Assembly: GCF_963675165.1 (NCBI RefSeq)
Contig: NC_087382.1
Coordinates: forward strand, 496,001-560,000
From: Halichondria panicea
Taxonomy: Eukaryota > Porifera > Demospongiae > Suberitida > Halichondriidae
Length of the DNA: 64,000 nt
Direction of reading: 5' to 3'
This document shows, in pieces, positions 34,574 to 46,800 of this stretch. The position numbers and the translations under genes are program-made. Position 1 is the stretch's first letter. Every line of letters begins with the position of its first letter. The notes beneath the pieces were generated by a model, which was not told the origin of the DNA, made no database searches, and worked only from the letters and a program-made list of their open reading frames with translations.

Positions 34574-34796
34574 AGCTGCAAAAGGATCTCAATCTCATGT
34601 TCTCTTACTTGTGTATCTACTCCTAGCTGTGATGAGAATGAAGATGCTGTAGTCTCTGGAATATTATCAGTGAGTACAGTCACCACTGTGTACTGTAGAT
34701 ACACAGACTAGACATTGATACTGTAGACACATTAATTGCTTGTGAGTTTCATTGATGGCATAATTATATTATAATTATCACACACTAACAGATGTC

Positions 34797-34935
34797 CCTG
34801 GCAGATGGTCTCCTCCTCATGTCTTCTGCAAACAACTATCGATAAGCTTCCTCAACCTGTGTGTATGTGTGTGAGAGATCTGGGCAACATGGAATGATAG
34901 AGATCCTTGGCTGATTTGATGATCCAAGAGGTGAC
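34797..34935 (-). pseudogene. Antisense kinase 3'-end fragment
   Basis: The minus strand corresponds to the C-lobe end of the DD-gene kinase (QIP, LIDSCLQED-like, RRRPSARDI), with a frame-disrupting missing base compared with 53290-53430. It has no catalytic core. Confidence 0.65.
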
Positions 34936-35256
34936 ACTGGACGGTACGAGACGAGAACACGGAACTGGACAAGGGGGTGTGCCAATGTGAGTGTGCTGCT
35001 CTAAACTATAACATTTGTGGACTCTGTCAAGAGCTGCTTTAAGGAAAAGATGTAGCTCTATGGAATGTGGTACGTGTTTGTTTAGCTTGTGGATCTGATT
35101 TTAATCAAGACTTGCACAGTATGCATGTATATGTATGTGCTGTGTCAGCAGAAACCTTTGAAGGCCCATGCGGTAACTTGACTGACCAATTTCCAGTGTA
35201 AAAAAATGCGTTCAGAGAGTTCTAGGTTTATAGTGTGTTTAGTTTTAGCATCAAAA

Positions 35257-36012
35257 CATAGGTTGAAAAGGAAGGGGATTGGAAACGACCAGGCCACCCT
35301 GTGTCAACGGATGAAACACTCCGCGTTATGATTTCGCGCTCGCGAATATTTTAGTTTTTACCGTACTCAGGTTGTATTTCAACTGTTTCTAGCTCTCCTA
35401 TCCACTATTGATCACTCAGAAGCTGGGAGGTACTCTAGAGAAGTAAGTTTACACCACTGACAAGCTCTAAGTCCCTTGTCTTTACTCTGTTTTTACTTTT
35501 TGTTGAGTTTAGATTGAAATACTCCATGTCAACTTTTCTCTTTCCCTGCTGTGAAGCCGAAACAGCAAAGGACATTGCTTGACTTGGTTATTATGTATCT
35601 AAGTGCTATATAGGATGGTTTCATGCTATGGATAAGCTGTACTGTTCATAAACGTTTGCAGTATAGTCCTTCAAACTGCTTTAGTATACTTTTAGAGACA
35701 CCACGGGCCTTGACCTCCCACGACTTCATAGTAAGAGCTATATATTCCTTCTTGTAATTTATTTGTTTAGTGATAGTGGCTGCGTTGTTTAGTCTACCTT
35801 TTAGAGCTAGATTCCCTTTTCTTTTTAGAATAATCAACATTAAAAGTGATCAATTTCACCACTTCTATGTACAACACATTGTATGGCAGCAAGACAGGTA
35901 ATGAGCATGCTGACTATAAATATAATCCTTTGTAGTTTTAGCCACGCCCTATAACGCGGAGTGTTTTACGCAAACATTTTTCGTTTCCAATCCCCTTCCT
36001 TTTCAATCTGTG
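35257..36012. mobile_element. TIR transposon with 7-bp target duplication
   Basis: A 756-bp insertion with about 31-bp inverted ends (CAYAGRTTGAAAAGGAAGGG). It is flanked by ATCAAAA at 35250-35256 and 36013-36019. The homologous places at about 8577 and 53754 are empty, reading straight from ATCAAAA into TGACC. There is no long ORF, so it is non-autonomous. Confidence 0.88.
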
Positions 36013-36429
36013 ATCAAAATGACCAAACTAAAAGGACTTAACTTATACTGTTGTAGCTCCTTAAAAGTGGTTTTACCTCGTATAATTATCGTATTTGAAA
36101 TGAAGAAGTCATCACACTTTGTGTCTAGTAACTTAAACTATCGTATTACTACTGCAATTTTTTTGAAGTGTCAAACAGTGTCGAACTTTGTGAGTGCTTT
36201 ATGACATCACTAAAATAAGATTGCATACCAGTACTTGTATGATAATAGCACAAACTTTCCTTATTGCAAAATTTAGATTGCAAATGTTTTCTCAATCGTA
36301 AAATTTGAACTCTGTACCCAGGCACATTGTTACAGTAGCAATACAGTATCTTAATGTACAATGTGTATTCTTGTAGTATGGCAATACAATGTGTGTGTGC
36401 TTCCAAGGGGTTTAATCAATATCTCCATT

Positions 36430-37490
36430 CCTCCAGTCTTATCCCCCGCCCACACACTCTCCACAGAGTCCCTCCCAGAGTTCATAGTCCACCACACAAT
36501 GGAAGAGCTGTGTATGCCTTGTTGACTGGTGCTCCCCCGAGACTCCGCCCCTTCCCCTGCCCAGCCCATCCCTCGGAGCTAGGAGACCAGCTGGTGTACA
36601 ACAAGCACTGGAGCAGGTGGGTGGGGTTTGCCGTGTAGGAAGATTCCTAAGAGCTGCTATATTATGTTACATAGGTAGAGTACGTACGTTCAGTTTGCTA
36701 GAGAAAAATCTCATTTGAAGCATTCCTGTAGTTTTTGGTTGGGTCAAAATGATCAGTTGCACCGTTAAAAAAGTTCACTAAATTTGAATGACCTTCTATT
36801 GTTAAGAGCAATTAAAACATATTCACAACAGCCGTCTATCAAAATAATTATGACAGAAGAGTGATTATTTGGACTATTTTTTGCTTGCAGATGGAACTTG
36901 CTCGGTATTGAACATGCAGGAGATGTCTTGTCATTGAAAGATAACCGTAAGTCATGTGACACACAGTGATTTTATTTGCTACATACGTACATTATTCTGA
37001 CAGCTTCATGTAATCGATGAAAATAACTTCAGAGAGGTCAGGGTTCACCCTTTACCCCATTGCCTTATTACCGTACGTGCGTGTAGGTAGCTATACATGA
37101 ACTGGAACAAGCCATCACAATTATACACAGGTGTCAATAATTATTAGCAAAACATTCCGCTCTCTGTGACTAATCCACAAATTTACAAAATAGCCAATTC
37201 ACGATTTTTTACATACTATGTCCATATTCCAACTATATACACCTAGGCTAGTACACTATAATATTAACCGTCACTCTCCTTGCATGCAATTCACAAAATT
37301 AATGTTTAGACCCTCAACTATTATTATATGGTACGTCCATAGTGTCATTATTAACCGTCACTCCCCATGCATGCACAGGTGCTTTGGTATCGTCTACCAC
37401 CCCTGCCTGCACAAGATGCTCTCAGCTACTCTTGTCTGGTGTTTTCCGAGTTCGACATGTTACATTAAAAACAAACTAGCTTGAAGTCTT
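36430..37490 (+). CDS. Exon cassette of unknown family (best-preserved copy)
   Basis: One reading frame ends ELGDQLVYNKHWS at donor CAG|GTGGGT (36616). It joins in phase to a 56-bp exon 36891-36946 (RWNLLGIEHAGDVLSLKDN) with good TTGCTTGCAG acceptor and CC|GTAAGT donor. A third exon starts behind GCATGCACAG at 37379; its frame is ambiguous, with the joined phase giving RALVSSTTPAC and the other frame CFGIVYHPCLHKMLSATLVW. I do not recognise the protein and see no start codon with confidence. In the two sister cassettes (8.96 and 54.15 kb) the first exon is frameshifted and the second deleted. Confidence 0.4.
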
Positions 37491-37559
37491 GTGTGTTGCA
37501 TGGTGACAGTTGTATTATAGTTGTGACAAAAAAATTGTTTGTTGTCTTGATAATCTCCA

Positions 37560-37612
37560 GCGCATGCGCAGTATACCATTTTTGTATTGCAAGGAAAGAG
37601 GGCGTGTCTTGT
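37560..37612 (+). promoter_or_regulatory. Promoter-like block of gene 5
   Basis: GCGCATGCGCA (37560-37570) followed by GAAAGAGGGCGTGTCTTGTG, as upstream of genes 2 and 6. A leader ends near 37700 (ATTCA|GTGAGT) and the acceptor CTCTACAG precedes the ATG at 37811. Confidence 0.55.
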
Positions 37613-37810
37613 GTTAACGAGAGTGTTGTTTGTCTCTTTATAGTGCATGCTATACTTGCTGTGAGTTCAAAGTGAAGATACTGTAGCCTGGGGATCATTC
37701 AGTGAGTGCAGACAGCACTGCATGTGTACTGTACTGTACATGATTTAGAGCTGTGCACACCTACGTACTCTTATAAAGCTAATATATCTATTCCACACTC
37801 TACAGAGAAG

Positions 37811-40800
37811 ATGTCTGACTATCTCACAATAGCAGATCTAAACAAAGTGTACCTCGCTACGTTTGAAGCTCGAATTAAGTGGCGAAACATCTTGTTGATG
37901 CTCGAAGTCTCTGCAGCTACAATCAGAAGTATCAGCAGAGAATGGAACAATGATCCTGATGACTGCTATCGTGAGGGGCTGTTGGAATGGCTGAATGAAG
38001 GAGAGAGAAGCTGGCAATCTATGGTCAAAGCATTGTCCAGTCCTACTGTGGGCCACGTTCACATAGCCAGGACCATCGAGAGAGATCATCTACAGTCTAG
38101 CAATCCTACTGATGTGAAGTCAGAGGGTAAGTACCAACTAATGCAACCTATCAATAATATTCCCTACCCCCTTTCACCCAGAGGAGGTACGACACGAGTA
38201 CCTCGATTTAGCAATTACGCCCACGCTCAATGTTATTGCAGAGGCAATTCCTCGTGTCGTACCTCCTCTGCCACTCACCTAGGGCAATTAATCTCACAAG
38301 CCACACCACTTCACACGAAAAAGGATCTGGCAACAGTGTGCATGTGGAGTTGTCCCCTGCACCAGGACCCTGGCGCCGCCAAATCAGAGTGTAGAATTAG
38401 TAAAGCATCATTAACCCGCTCGTACCACACCCAATGATGTCATGATTTAGCATGCTGATACGAAACTAACCACGCCCACTCTATAGAGTGGACGTGGCAG
38501 AGTTACCACTGAAACAACCCCACAAGAAATGTGGCCTGCGAGACTATGGGGCGATATGGGGGTAACGTAGGGGAAGTGCCAACTGAACTCATTCCTGACG
38601 CTGTGTACTTTCCCCTATGTTACCCCTGTCCCCCATGTTGAGTAGGCCGCAATTTTTTGTCAACAATTACCACTAGGCCCTGGCAAATTATGCCGGCATA
38701 ATTGGGGCATAATAGGTTAGGTCATTATGCTGGCATAATTGGAGCACAATAGGGTTAAAATTTTGAATTTGGTCAGTTTGGTGCAAATGCAACGGTCCTC
38801 TGCTGCTGCTGAACGTGTTTTTTCTCTTTTAAATGCCTCTTACATCTAGAAGAATCTTCAGTTTCAGTTATGTTACAAATGAAATTATCTCTTGTTGTAT
38901 TGAAATGTACAATACAACAAGAGTTGTTATTACTGCTGAAAAAAGATTATTTATGACGTCAATATGGGGCATATGGGTTCTTTCGACGAGCATAATAGGC
39001 TGAATTTGGGGCACTGCTCAAAAGCATAACAGGCAGAAAAAGGAGCATAATTTGCCAGGGCCTAATTACCACCATGAAAACTTGTTTTGTCTAACACAAT
39101 AGCCGCCCTCGGTTCTTGTATTAAACAGCAGTCGAGGGCGGCTACAACCACGAATACCCACTATCAGGAGTGCATGAATAGGAGTATCCATGACACCCAC
39201 GCACATTCCACTCCATGCTTTCTCAGGGTGACATCACAAACACTTAGTAGTTGTGTAAACTGTGGTTTAGAGCCTAACCCAGAGGAGGTACGACACGGTC
39301 ACATGACCAGCCAAAAGGATTATGAATCTCATTAACTTGTTCATGAATATCATTCAAGACTGTACTTTGATAGTGGATTTGGTTTGGCGTGTATCTTTCA
39401 AGAAATACACTTGACGTTTCTAAGATGAGGATGGTTCATTGCTGGGCTTATACTGATGTGAAATAGCTTTTCAACCAGTTTCAACCACCACTTAGATTTT
39501 GAGATATTATTGTTTTTAGTGTAATTCTGTTTTAGAGTGTTTAATAAGTATTCTGTGCCTGCATTCAGGATAGGATCACTGCCAACATCTGAGCCTTGGT
39601 GGTTACAACAAATCTAATCTCTACTTGTAAAACTCTAGCTACTAGCCAGCAACAAATTCACTGAGTTTTATGCTCTAAACTTGTCTCTTTATGGCGCTTA
39701 CTTGCCACCAGTTGAATGTCGTCATTGGAATGCATTTTTAACGACTTCTTTGTCTTTCTTGCCTTCAATCAAGAAATAGCAGCCACGTGAGCTTAACGTG
39801 TCGTACCTCCTCTGAGCCTAACCCTAGGTTTGATTAGCACAAACCACAATACAAACAAGTGTCTTGCGCATTTTACAGAACTACCACGAGTAGAATATTA
39901 TTAACACCACCAAGCTAGTACTATACCAAGAAGAAGCCCATAGATTTGTTGTAGTCTCTACTAAAAAGCAATCCAGTTTATGTATACCATTGTGTTGTGT
40001 GACATTATGATCCACTATTGATGATCAATTCCCCTACCAATCTAAATACTCATTTCATTGATAGGTGCATAAGCACTATTCATATCTAATGCATAGAGCG
40101 GTTTGTTAGTTTACATCATTCCTCACTCACTCCCCAACCCACACACATTGTTCTGTACAGTTGAGCAGAAGATCAATGAAGATTTGACCATTTTCCTAGA
40201 TGAGCCACTCGGTAAAGGTGCATTTGGAGCAGTTTTCAAAGGCAGCTACAAGGGCGAGACTTGTGCAGTCAAAGTGCTGCTTCACGATGCTATGGAGATG
40301 CAGGCAAGTATTCCAGTCGGAAAAAGTGAAGAAGCTAGCAATGCAATTGATCGTGAGAGTGATTTTCTAAAATCGTTTCAGCACCCAAATGTTGTTCAGT
40401 TTTTGTCGACTGCCAAGCACCCCAAATCAGGTGGTACAATCCTCGTTGTTGAGCTGATGAATTGCAATCTGAGATCCTATTTCTCCGGTCTTAATGAAGA
40501 GTCACTCACTAGCGAATGTGAAATTAGCCTCTCCAAAGACATGGCTTGCGGTCTCGCCTACATTCATAGCAAGCAGATTATCCACCGTGACCTCAGTGGC
40601 GATAACGTCTTGCTGAAGCTCACACTGCCAGTGCCTGTTGCAAAGATTTCCGACTTTGGCATGTCACGGCTTTACGATTCCTCCAAGCTCAGCTCCACCC
40701 TCACAGCCATTTGTCACCGTAGAGGGTATCTACCTCCCGAGGCCTATCGATTGGAAGAGGAGAGTTATGATAGTAGCCTGGATGTGTTTTCCTATGGAGC

Positions 40801-43800
40801 GATTTTGACGCAGATTGTTTGCAAGTTAAAGAATATCAAATCAGCCAAGGATCGATCATTCCACGTTTCCCAGATCCCTCACACACACAAGTTGAGGAAG
40901 CTTATCGACAGTTGTTTGCAAGAAGACATGAGGAAGAGACCATCTGCCAGGGACATCTGTGAGTCTATTAGATAGTGTGTGATAATTTTACGCTTCTGAA
41001 AAATATGTTGATTTTCCTATTTAACGTTTAATTCTTAAATTAAGATGCTTCACTGACAAGAGACTCGGACTCAGTAGAGGCAGCAAAGAGGAACACTCTA
41101 CCAGTCAAGAAGGTGCATACATTCTCGGGTGCATTAAGGACTGGACCTTCAATTATTGCTGAATTTGCAAATTATAATCCCGCCCACACAGTTTCCATGG
41201 TTACTCCCACGCGTTCATTACTTCAACGTACTGCTCCCTTTTCATTTTGCAGTAATTCAGCGAAGTGACTTATTCAGCGTTCAAAACACCCTCTAGTGAT
41301 GCTTGTGAGGCAATACGTGACTTCCATAAGCCTTCCTTAGCTGATTTATCCTTGCATGTACTTGTCAACAAATTGTTGACCGTATCTCTGGGAAGCCTAT
41401 CCAAGATGAGGCTGCTACATCAAACAACTTCTGTTGTTTCTCCATTGCAAAGACCAGGAGGGCTAAGCGCTATAGCTAGAGTGAGTTGTTAGCTTATAGG
41501 TATAATGAGCAGCAGCAATAGCTAGTAGACTTCGTGTTAAAACACTGATTTTTCAATAGAAGAGTGAAATAGTGCTTCGACAAAACGGTGGGCGGGGGTT
41601 CATTTTATTATTTTCCTAGATAATTAGGGAAGCCAGTGTTTCATTTCATCATAAAAGTTTTACACATGCAGACTGATATATACACAGTAAACAGCAGCAG
41701 GTTTAAGTGCCTCTTATAATTATGTTGGTCCCAGTCCTTAATGCACCTGAGTTGCCACAACATCAAAAGTACTGTACCTATAGGTTTTGCGATTTTATTG
41801 TTGCGAATTGATCAACCCTCACAAAATTCGCATTATGTTTGATGCTCGCAAAACAAACGGTATAATTATACATCATTTTGAGTGTGCCTATAATTATGTA
41901 ATAGTCCTATTCATTTAAGAGCCTAGAACTTTGATTGCTCTTCCAACGCCTATGCTAATTATGCCTCGAGGCGTAGCCGCACGAGGGATACGGTAAAGCT
42001 GACTGTGTGTGTGTCTGTCTGTGTGTCTGTGTGTCTGTTCCAGCTGTAACTGCTCAACGGTTGCAATGCGACGAAAGCTACTGGCTTCTAGCCACGTTCT
42101 CTTGGATTTTGATTCGTGGATTAGCAAACTAAAGCTTCTTTCTCGAGTTATGGCTAGTTTGACTCACATTGAAGGCTGTTGCAGTCTCTTCAGAATCTTT
42201 CATAGCATCATCTGTCTGCACAAACTTTCTATTCAACATATGAGTTAGCCTTGCACTAAAGCGCTAGCTTTTTGTTAGCTACAATACTCAGAAAATATCT
42301 GTTAAAACAGCTAGCTAGCAGTATAGCCATTTGTGAAATTGATCTCTGGACACACCCTTTAATTATTCCTGTGGATGTAATGCGCATGCGCGCTCATTCC
42401 CCATGTGTGAGAAAATAATATCAGATCCAGATCCTCCTGGCAGAATCATCTTTGTCTTGAGGGCCTGGTAAGCCACAAAACACTACCATATAAAAATATA
42501 GATAACAATATGCATGTACACAGGTTTTTTCTTCTTAGATATTATATACACTGAACTACAGATCCTGGAAGAATCAATTTTCTTCTTTCTTGAGGTCCTG
42601 GTAAGCCACATAATACAATAAATAACAACAATAGATGCATGTAAATAAGTCTTTTCTTCTCAGTGACTTTATATAGATAAGCTAACTTTAATATAAAATT
42701 CATTATAGAAACTAATATAACACTCTAATACTTTTGAGCGAAAGCAAAAATATGGCGAGAGGCATTAGCACAGCGCCAGCTTGAACACTAGTTACTTTTG
42801 CAGTAACATTTTGCTGAGCTGGCACATTGAAGTCAATATAAAACCTAAACCCTGTACAGGCACACAGGGAACAGATTCAGCACAAAGATGCTGAGCTGGT
42901 CAGGAGAGACGCCATCATTCAACAGCAGAGACAGGTGAGACGAAATGCACTATTACATGTATAATTTGCCCTTGTTTTTTTTATCGAGCAACTGCTACTA
43001 TTTCACAATAAAAAAATAGTTGAACTGTGTGTGTGTGTGTTCCAGTGCTTAACAGTTGCAATGCGGCGAAAACTAACTGTTTCTATAGCCACGTTCTCTT
43101 GTATTTTGATTCGTGGATTTGCAAATTAAAAGCTTCTTTCGAGTTGGGCCTGGTATCGACTGCTTGCGCATGCGCTAACCATTAGCCATGCAGATACCGG
43201 CTAACGCAGGATAACAACGTGTATGCTCAGTAAAACAATGACGTCACAACGAACAGAAGTGGATTGAAGGAAAGTTCGATTGAAGGTTTCAGCCCGTCTG
43301 ATAGCATTCTGATAGCTATAGCCTGCTATATGCTAACAAAAGACTGCAAAGCCTTGCAACAGTGTGGATGACAATCGTGTGGACGGAGTGAAAGCTGACA
43401 AGAGCCTACTACAATATGGACAGGCCATGCCCATCTAAAACTAACTTTGGTGAAAGTCTACTATACTACTGCTATATACTGACTCTATCAGCTGTACATC
43501 TCTGTCTCTAGCTAGCTATATAGCTATATAGCTCTGCATGTGTATGTCTTTGTCAGGATTTGATAAACAGAAATTTTACGGGAAAAAATAGCCAATAATT
43601 TTGCGCATGCGCAAGCAGTCAGTAGCAGGCCTTCTCTTCAGGGGAGGCCAGTGAAGGAGGCTAGCTATATAGCTCTGTGTATGTCTTTGTCAGAACTTTT
43701 TCTCTGATAAATTCAGTATTACAGGAAATGTTACGGGGAAAACTAGCCATGCGCATGCAAGCAGTCAGTAGCAGACCTTCTCTTCAGGGGAGGGCAGTGA

Positions 43801-46800
43801 AGGAGGCTAATGCGCATTGAGCTGTTCTTTTACGTGGTATTTTAAAAATGCTGCCTCGAGGTACGCTTCGTTCAGTAATGTCGAAAAAAGTGACCATGCT
43901 TCAAGATCTTCGTACTACAACCTCAGTGAGGTTCTAGAGCAGCTATAGACAGTGAGAACATCGATGCTTATGGCCTTGTTGAGTGAGAGGACAGTGACTG
44001 GGATCATAGCTAGATAAGAAGCTACCTCAAGCTAGAAAATATAGAGCATGAAGAGCCTGAGGAAGAAGCTCTTGCGATGGACCAAGTTCTTGGATCTGGT
44101 AAGTCTAGAGTAGTCTTGATAGCTTCAGTATAACTGTATTTAGGCTAGTTAGTATAGCAGTGGACATCATGAACCACCATTGAACTTGTAAATCTGTGTG
44201 TAGGTGATTTCCCGGGAAAAGGGCGTTTGCTAATACGACCTCGCAGAGAAGTTTCTGCAGATCCTGATTGAACCATGTCACCATGAGAACATTGAGAGCA
44301 CTTGTTAATGCAGATTTTTCTCTATTTTTAGGGTACTAATTTTGGCGAATTTAAAGTTTGGAGTCTGATACAGATGAAAAAAGGGCTAACTTGCATAGCA
44401 TAATAATTATTATCAAAAGTACATTTTCATGAAAGAAAAAGTTTTTATTTTTGTTAATGAGTTCATTAAATGCGTTTTATTATTAGTGGATACTTAATTA
44501 AGGAACAAGGGGTAGCACTATTAGTAACTATCGGATCCTGGCCTAGATCTTTCACTATAATTATTGTACTACGTACGTAGCTATTATATAGCTATAGCTT
44601 AAGTTTTCAATGAAAGCACCACAGGTGCTAATGCCTCGGTGGAGGTGTCAAAGCTACATAACATATAAAGCTACTATAGCTATAAGCAATAGCATGCACG
44701 CATTTTTATCATGATTGCATTAATAAAATTAATTTTGCTGCATGCAGAATCACAGAGGAACTCAAAGAGTGCGTAATGATCGGTCATGATTGTTGTTGTA
44801 AACGATTCATGCCAAAAGTCTAAGTCTAAAATGAATGGTTGCATCCAGAGAAGGTACGACATCCGCGTGTCAAAGGAAGTTTTTTAAACTCACATTCCTT
44901 AGGTCAAAGTTCAATTGCGTATTACCTGCCAAACTTAAACATAAGCACTGGGCAATTTTTAGCTGCCAAGAGTCTGATTCGTGCACTGTTTGATCTAGGT
45001 TATAGCTATCAACCATCGTTTCAGCTTCAGAATCTTCAGGAGGGAGGCGGCCTGGAGTTGCTGTGAGTATCACTTTGTTTGATGTGCTATTGAACTTTGA
45101 CCAGGATATAATAAGGAATGTGGGTCTTTAAGACACAGATGTCTTACCTCCTCTGGGTTGCATCAGCAGAGCCTTGCAACTCTCTTTTAGCTTGCAGCTA
45201 TGGTACCAGTAGCTAGTGTTCTAGTGCAGAGCTAACTGTACTACGTATAGACTCCATGGACAAGCTTTTCTACGCACTCTTCTGAAAAGACTGCCATGGC
45301 ATTCCAAGTAAGCAAAACTCGAGAACGAAGCATTATTTTGCAAATCCACGAATTAAAATCCAACTAGAAGCCCATTACAGACCTGCCAACCTCTAATACT
45401 AAATTTATTTGGTAAAATCAAAGATTGTGCTTGAAATTATATGTTTCTCTAAATAACTCTTCCAATATAAAACAAAATAGTCTGGTAGAGCTGACATCAT
45501 TGTTTATTTTGTGGGTTTTGTGCACATCCTGCCACATGGCTCATTGGATTTTTCAATATTACTTCGGTTTGCACCTTTAATTGGAATGTTTACATGTGCA
45601 GTATTTAGAAATCAAACCGTGGCAAAAGTGTTTTGTGCTTGAAATTAGACCCCTTAGCCGGGATACCGGGAAGAGAGACAATTTTGAGGGATATTCCCGG
45701 TGGCAAGTATGCTATCAGGAGTGTATGAAGAGGAGTATCCAACTGTAGCAGTTGTAGTGTAAACCAGGTTTCGGTATGAGTATGTCATACTACGTCACTA
45801 TCAGACCGCATCTTAAGTGGGTGCGTAGGTGTATAGTGGTTAATTAATTTAAAATGAGCATACGTCTGCTGTCAGAGGAGGTTGACACGATCACGTGCAC
45901 CACTTTTTTTGCTGAGCTGGCACAAAAATTGACAATGAGTTCTATGTAAACTTCTAGCTGATGTTGCGCGGTCATTAGAGACTGAAGGCAAACTTTATGT
46001 GCCTCTCTGGCTTCTTTTGATATAAAACTTTCATTAACCAACCCGATCCCCTCTATTCTGGCGAGTTATCAGTGCATACAGTGTTTACTAGATTCTTGCC
46101 AGCCAGTACAATGCAAGCTATAGTCTAGCTAATCTTGGTCCAGCCAGACAACAGACACAGCTAGTCCGGTGTTACAAGTCAGCAAAGCAAGAGTATCCAT
46201 AACTTTTTTATTACAGTTATTTGGTATCTATGGTAACGTGAGCAGAGACCTTAGGAATGTCACATGATTGATGACGCATGGCCAACTTCCTCTGATCTGC
46301 TGTGGTTTGTACCTCCAGCCCCTAATGCTATAGAAACTCTTACCTTCACTTCTTATCCTAGTCTACACAGACACAACACACACACACAGACACACAAACA
46401 CACGTATACCTCTCTTGCGCATGCGCACCGAGGCATAATTAAATAATAAAAGCACTGCGGGTGCTGATGCCTCGGTGAGGTGTGCCAAAGCTACATAACA
46501 AAGCTACTATACATACATTATAATTATCATGATGAACATTTTTGCATTAATTAATTTTACTGCATGCAGGCAGGATCCAGAATCACAGGGAAAACTCGAA
46601 GAGTGGGTAATAATCGACCACGATTGTTATTAAAAACGATCGATGCCAAAAGGTAAAGTTCAAGTGTCTAAAATTGATGGCTGCATCAACAAAGCCTTGT
46701 AGCTCTCTTCTCACTCTTGCAGCTACCAATAGCTAGCGTTCTAGTGCAGAGCTAACTGCTAAGTAGAGTAGCAACACTCGGTGAACAAGTTTTGCTGAGC

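Noticed and set aside
42009-42248. ORF in the gene 5 intron
   Set aside because: It lies in an element whose inverted copy is in gene 3 and shows no protein similarity I can recognise.
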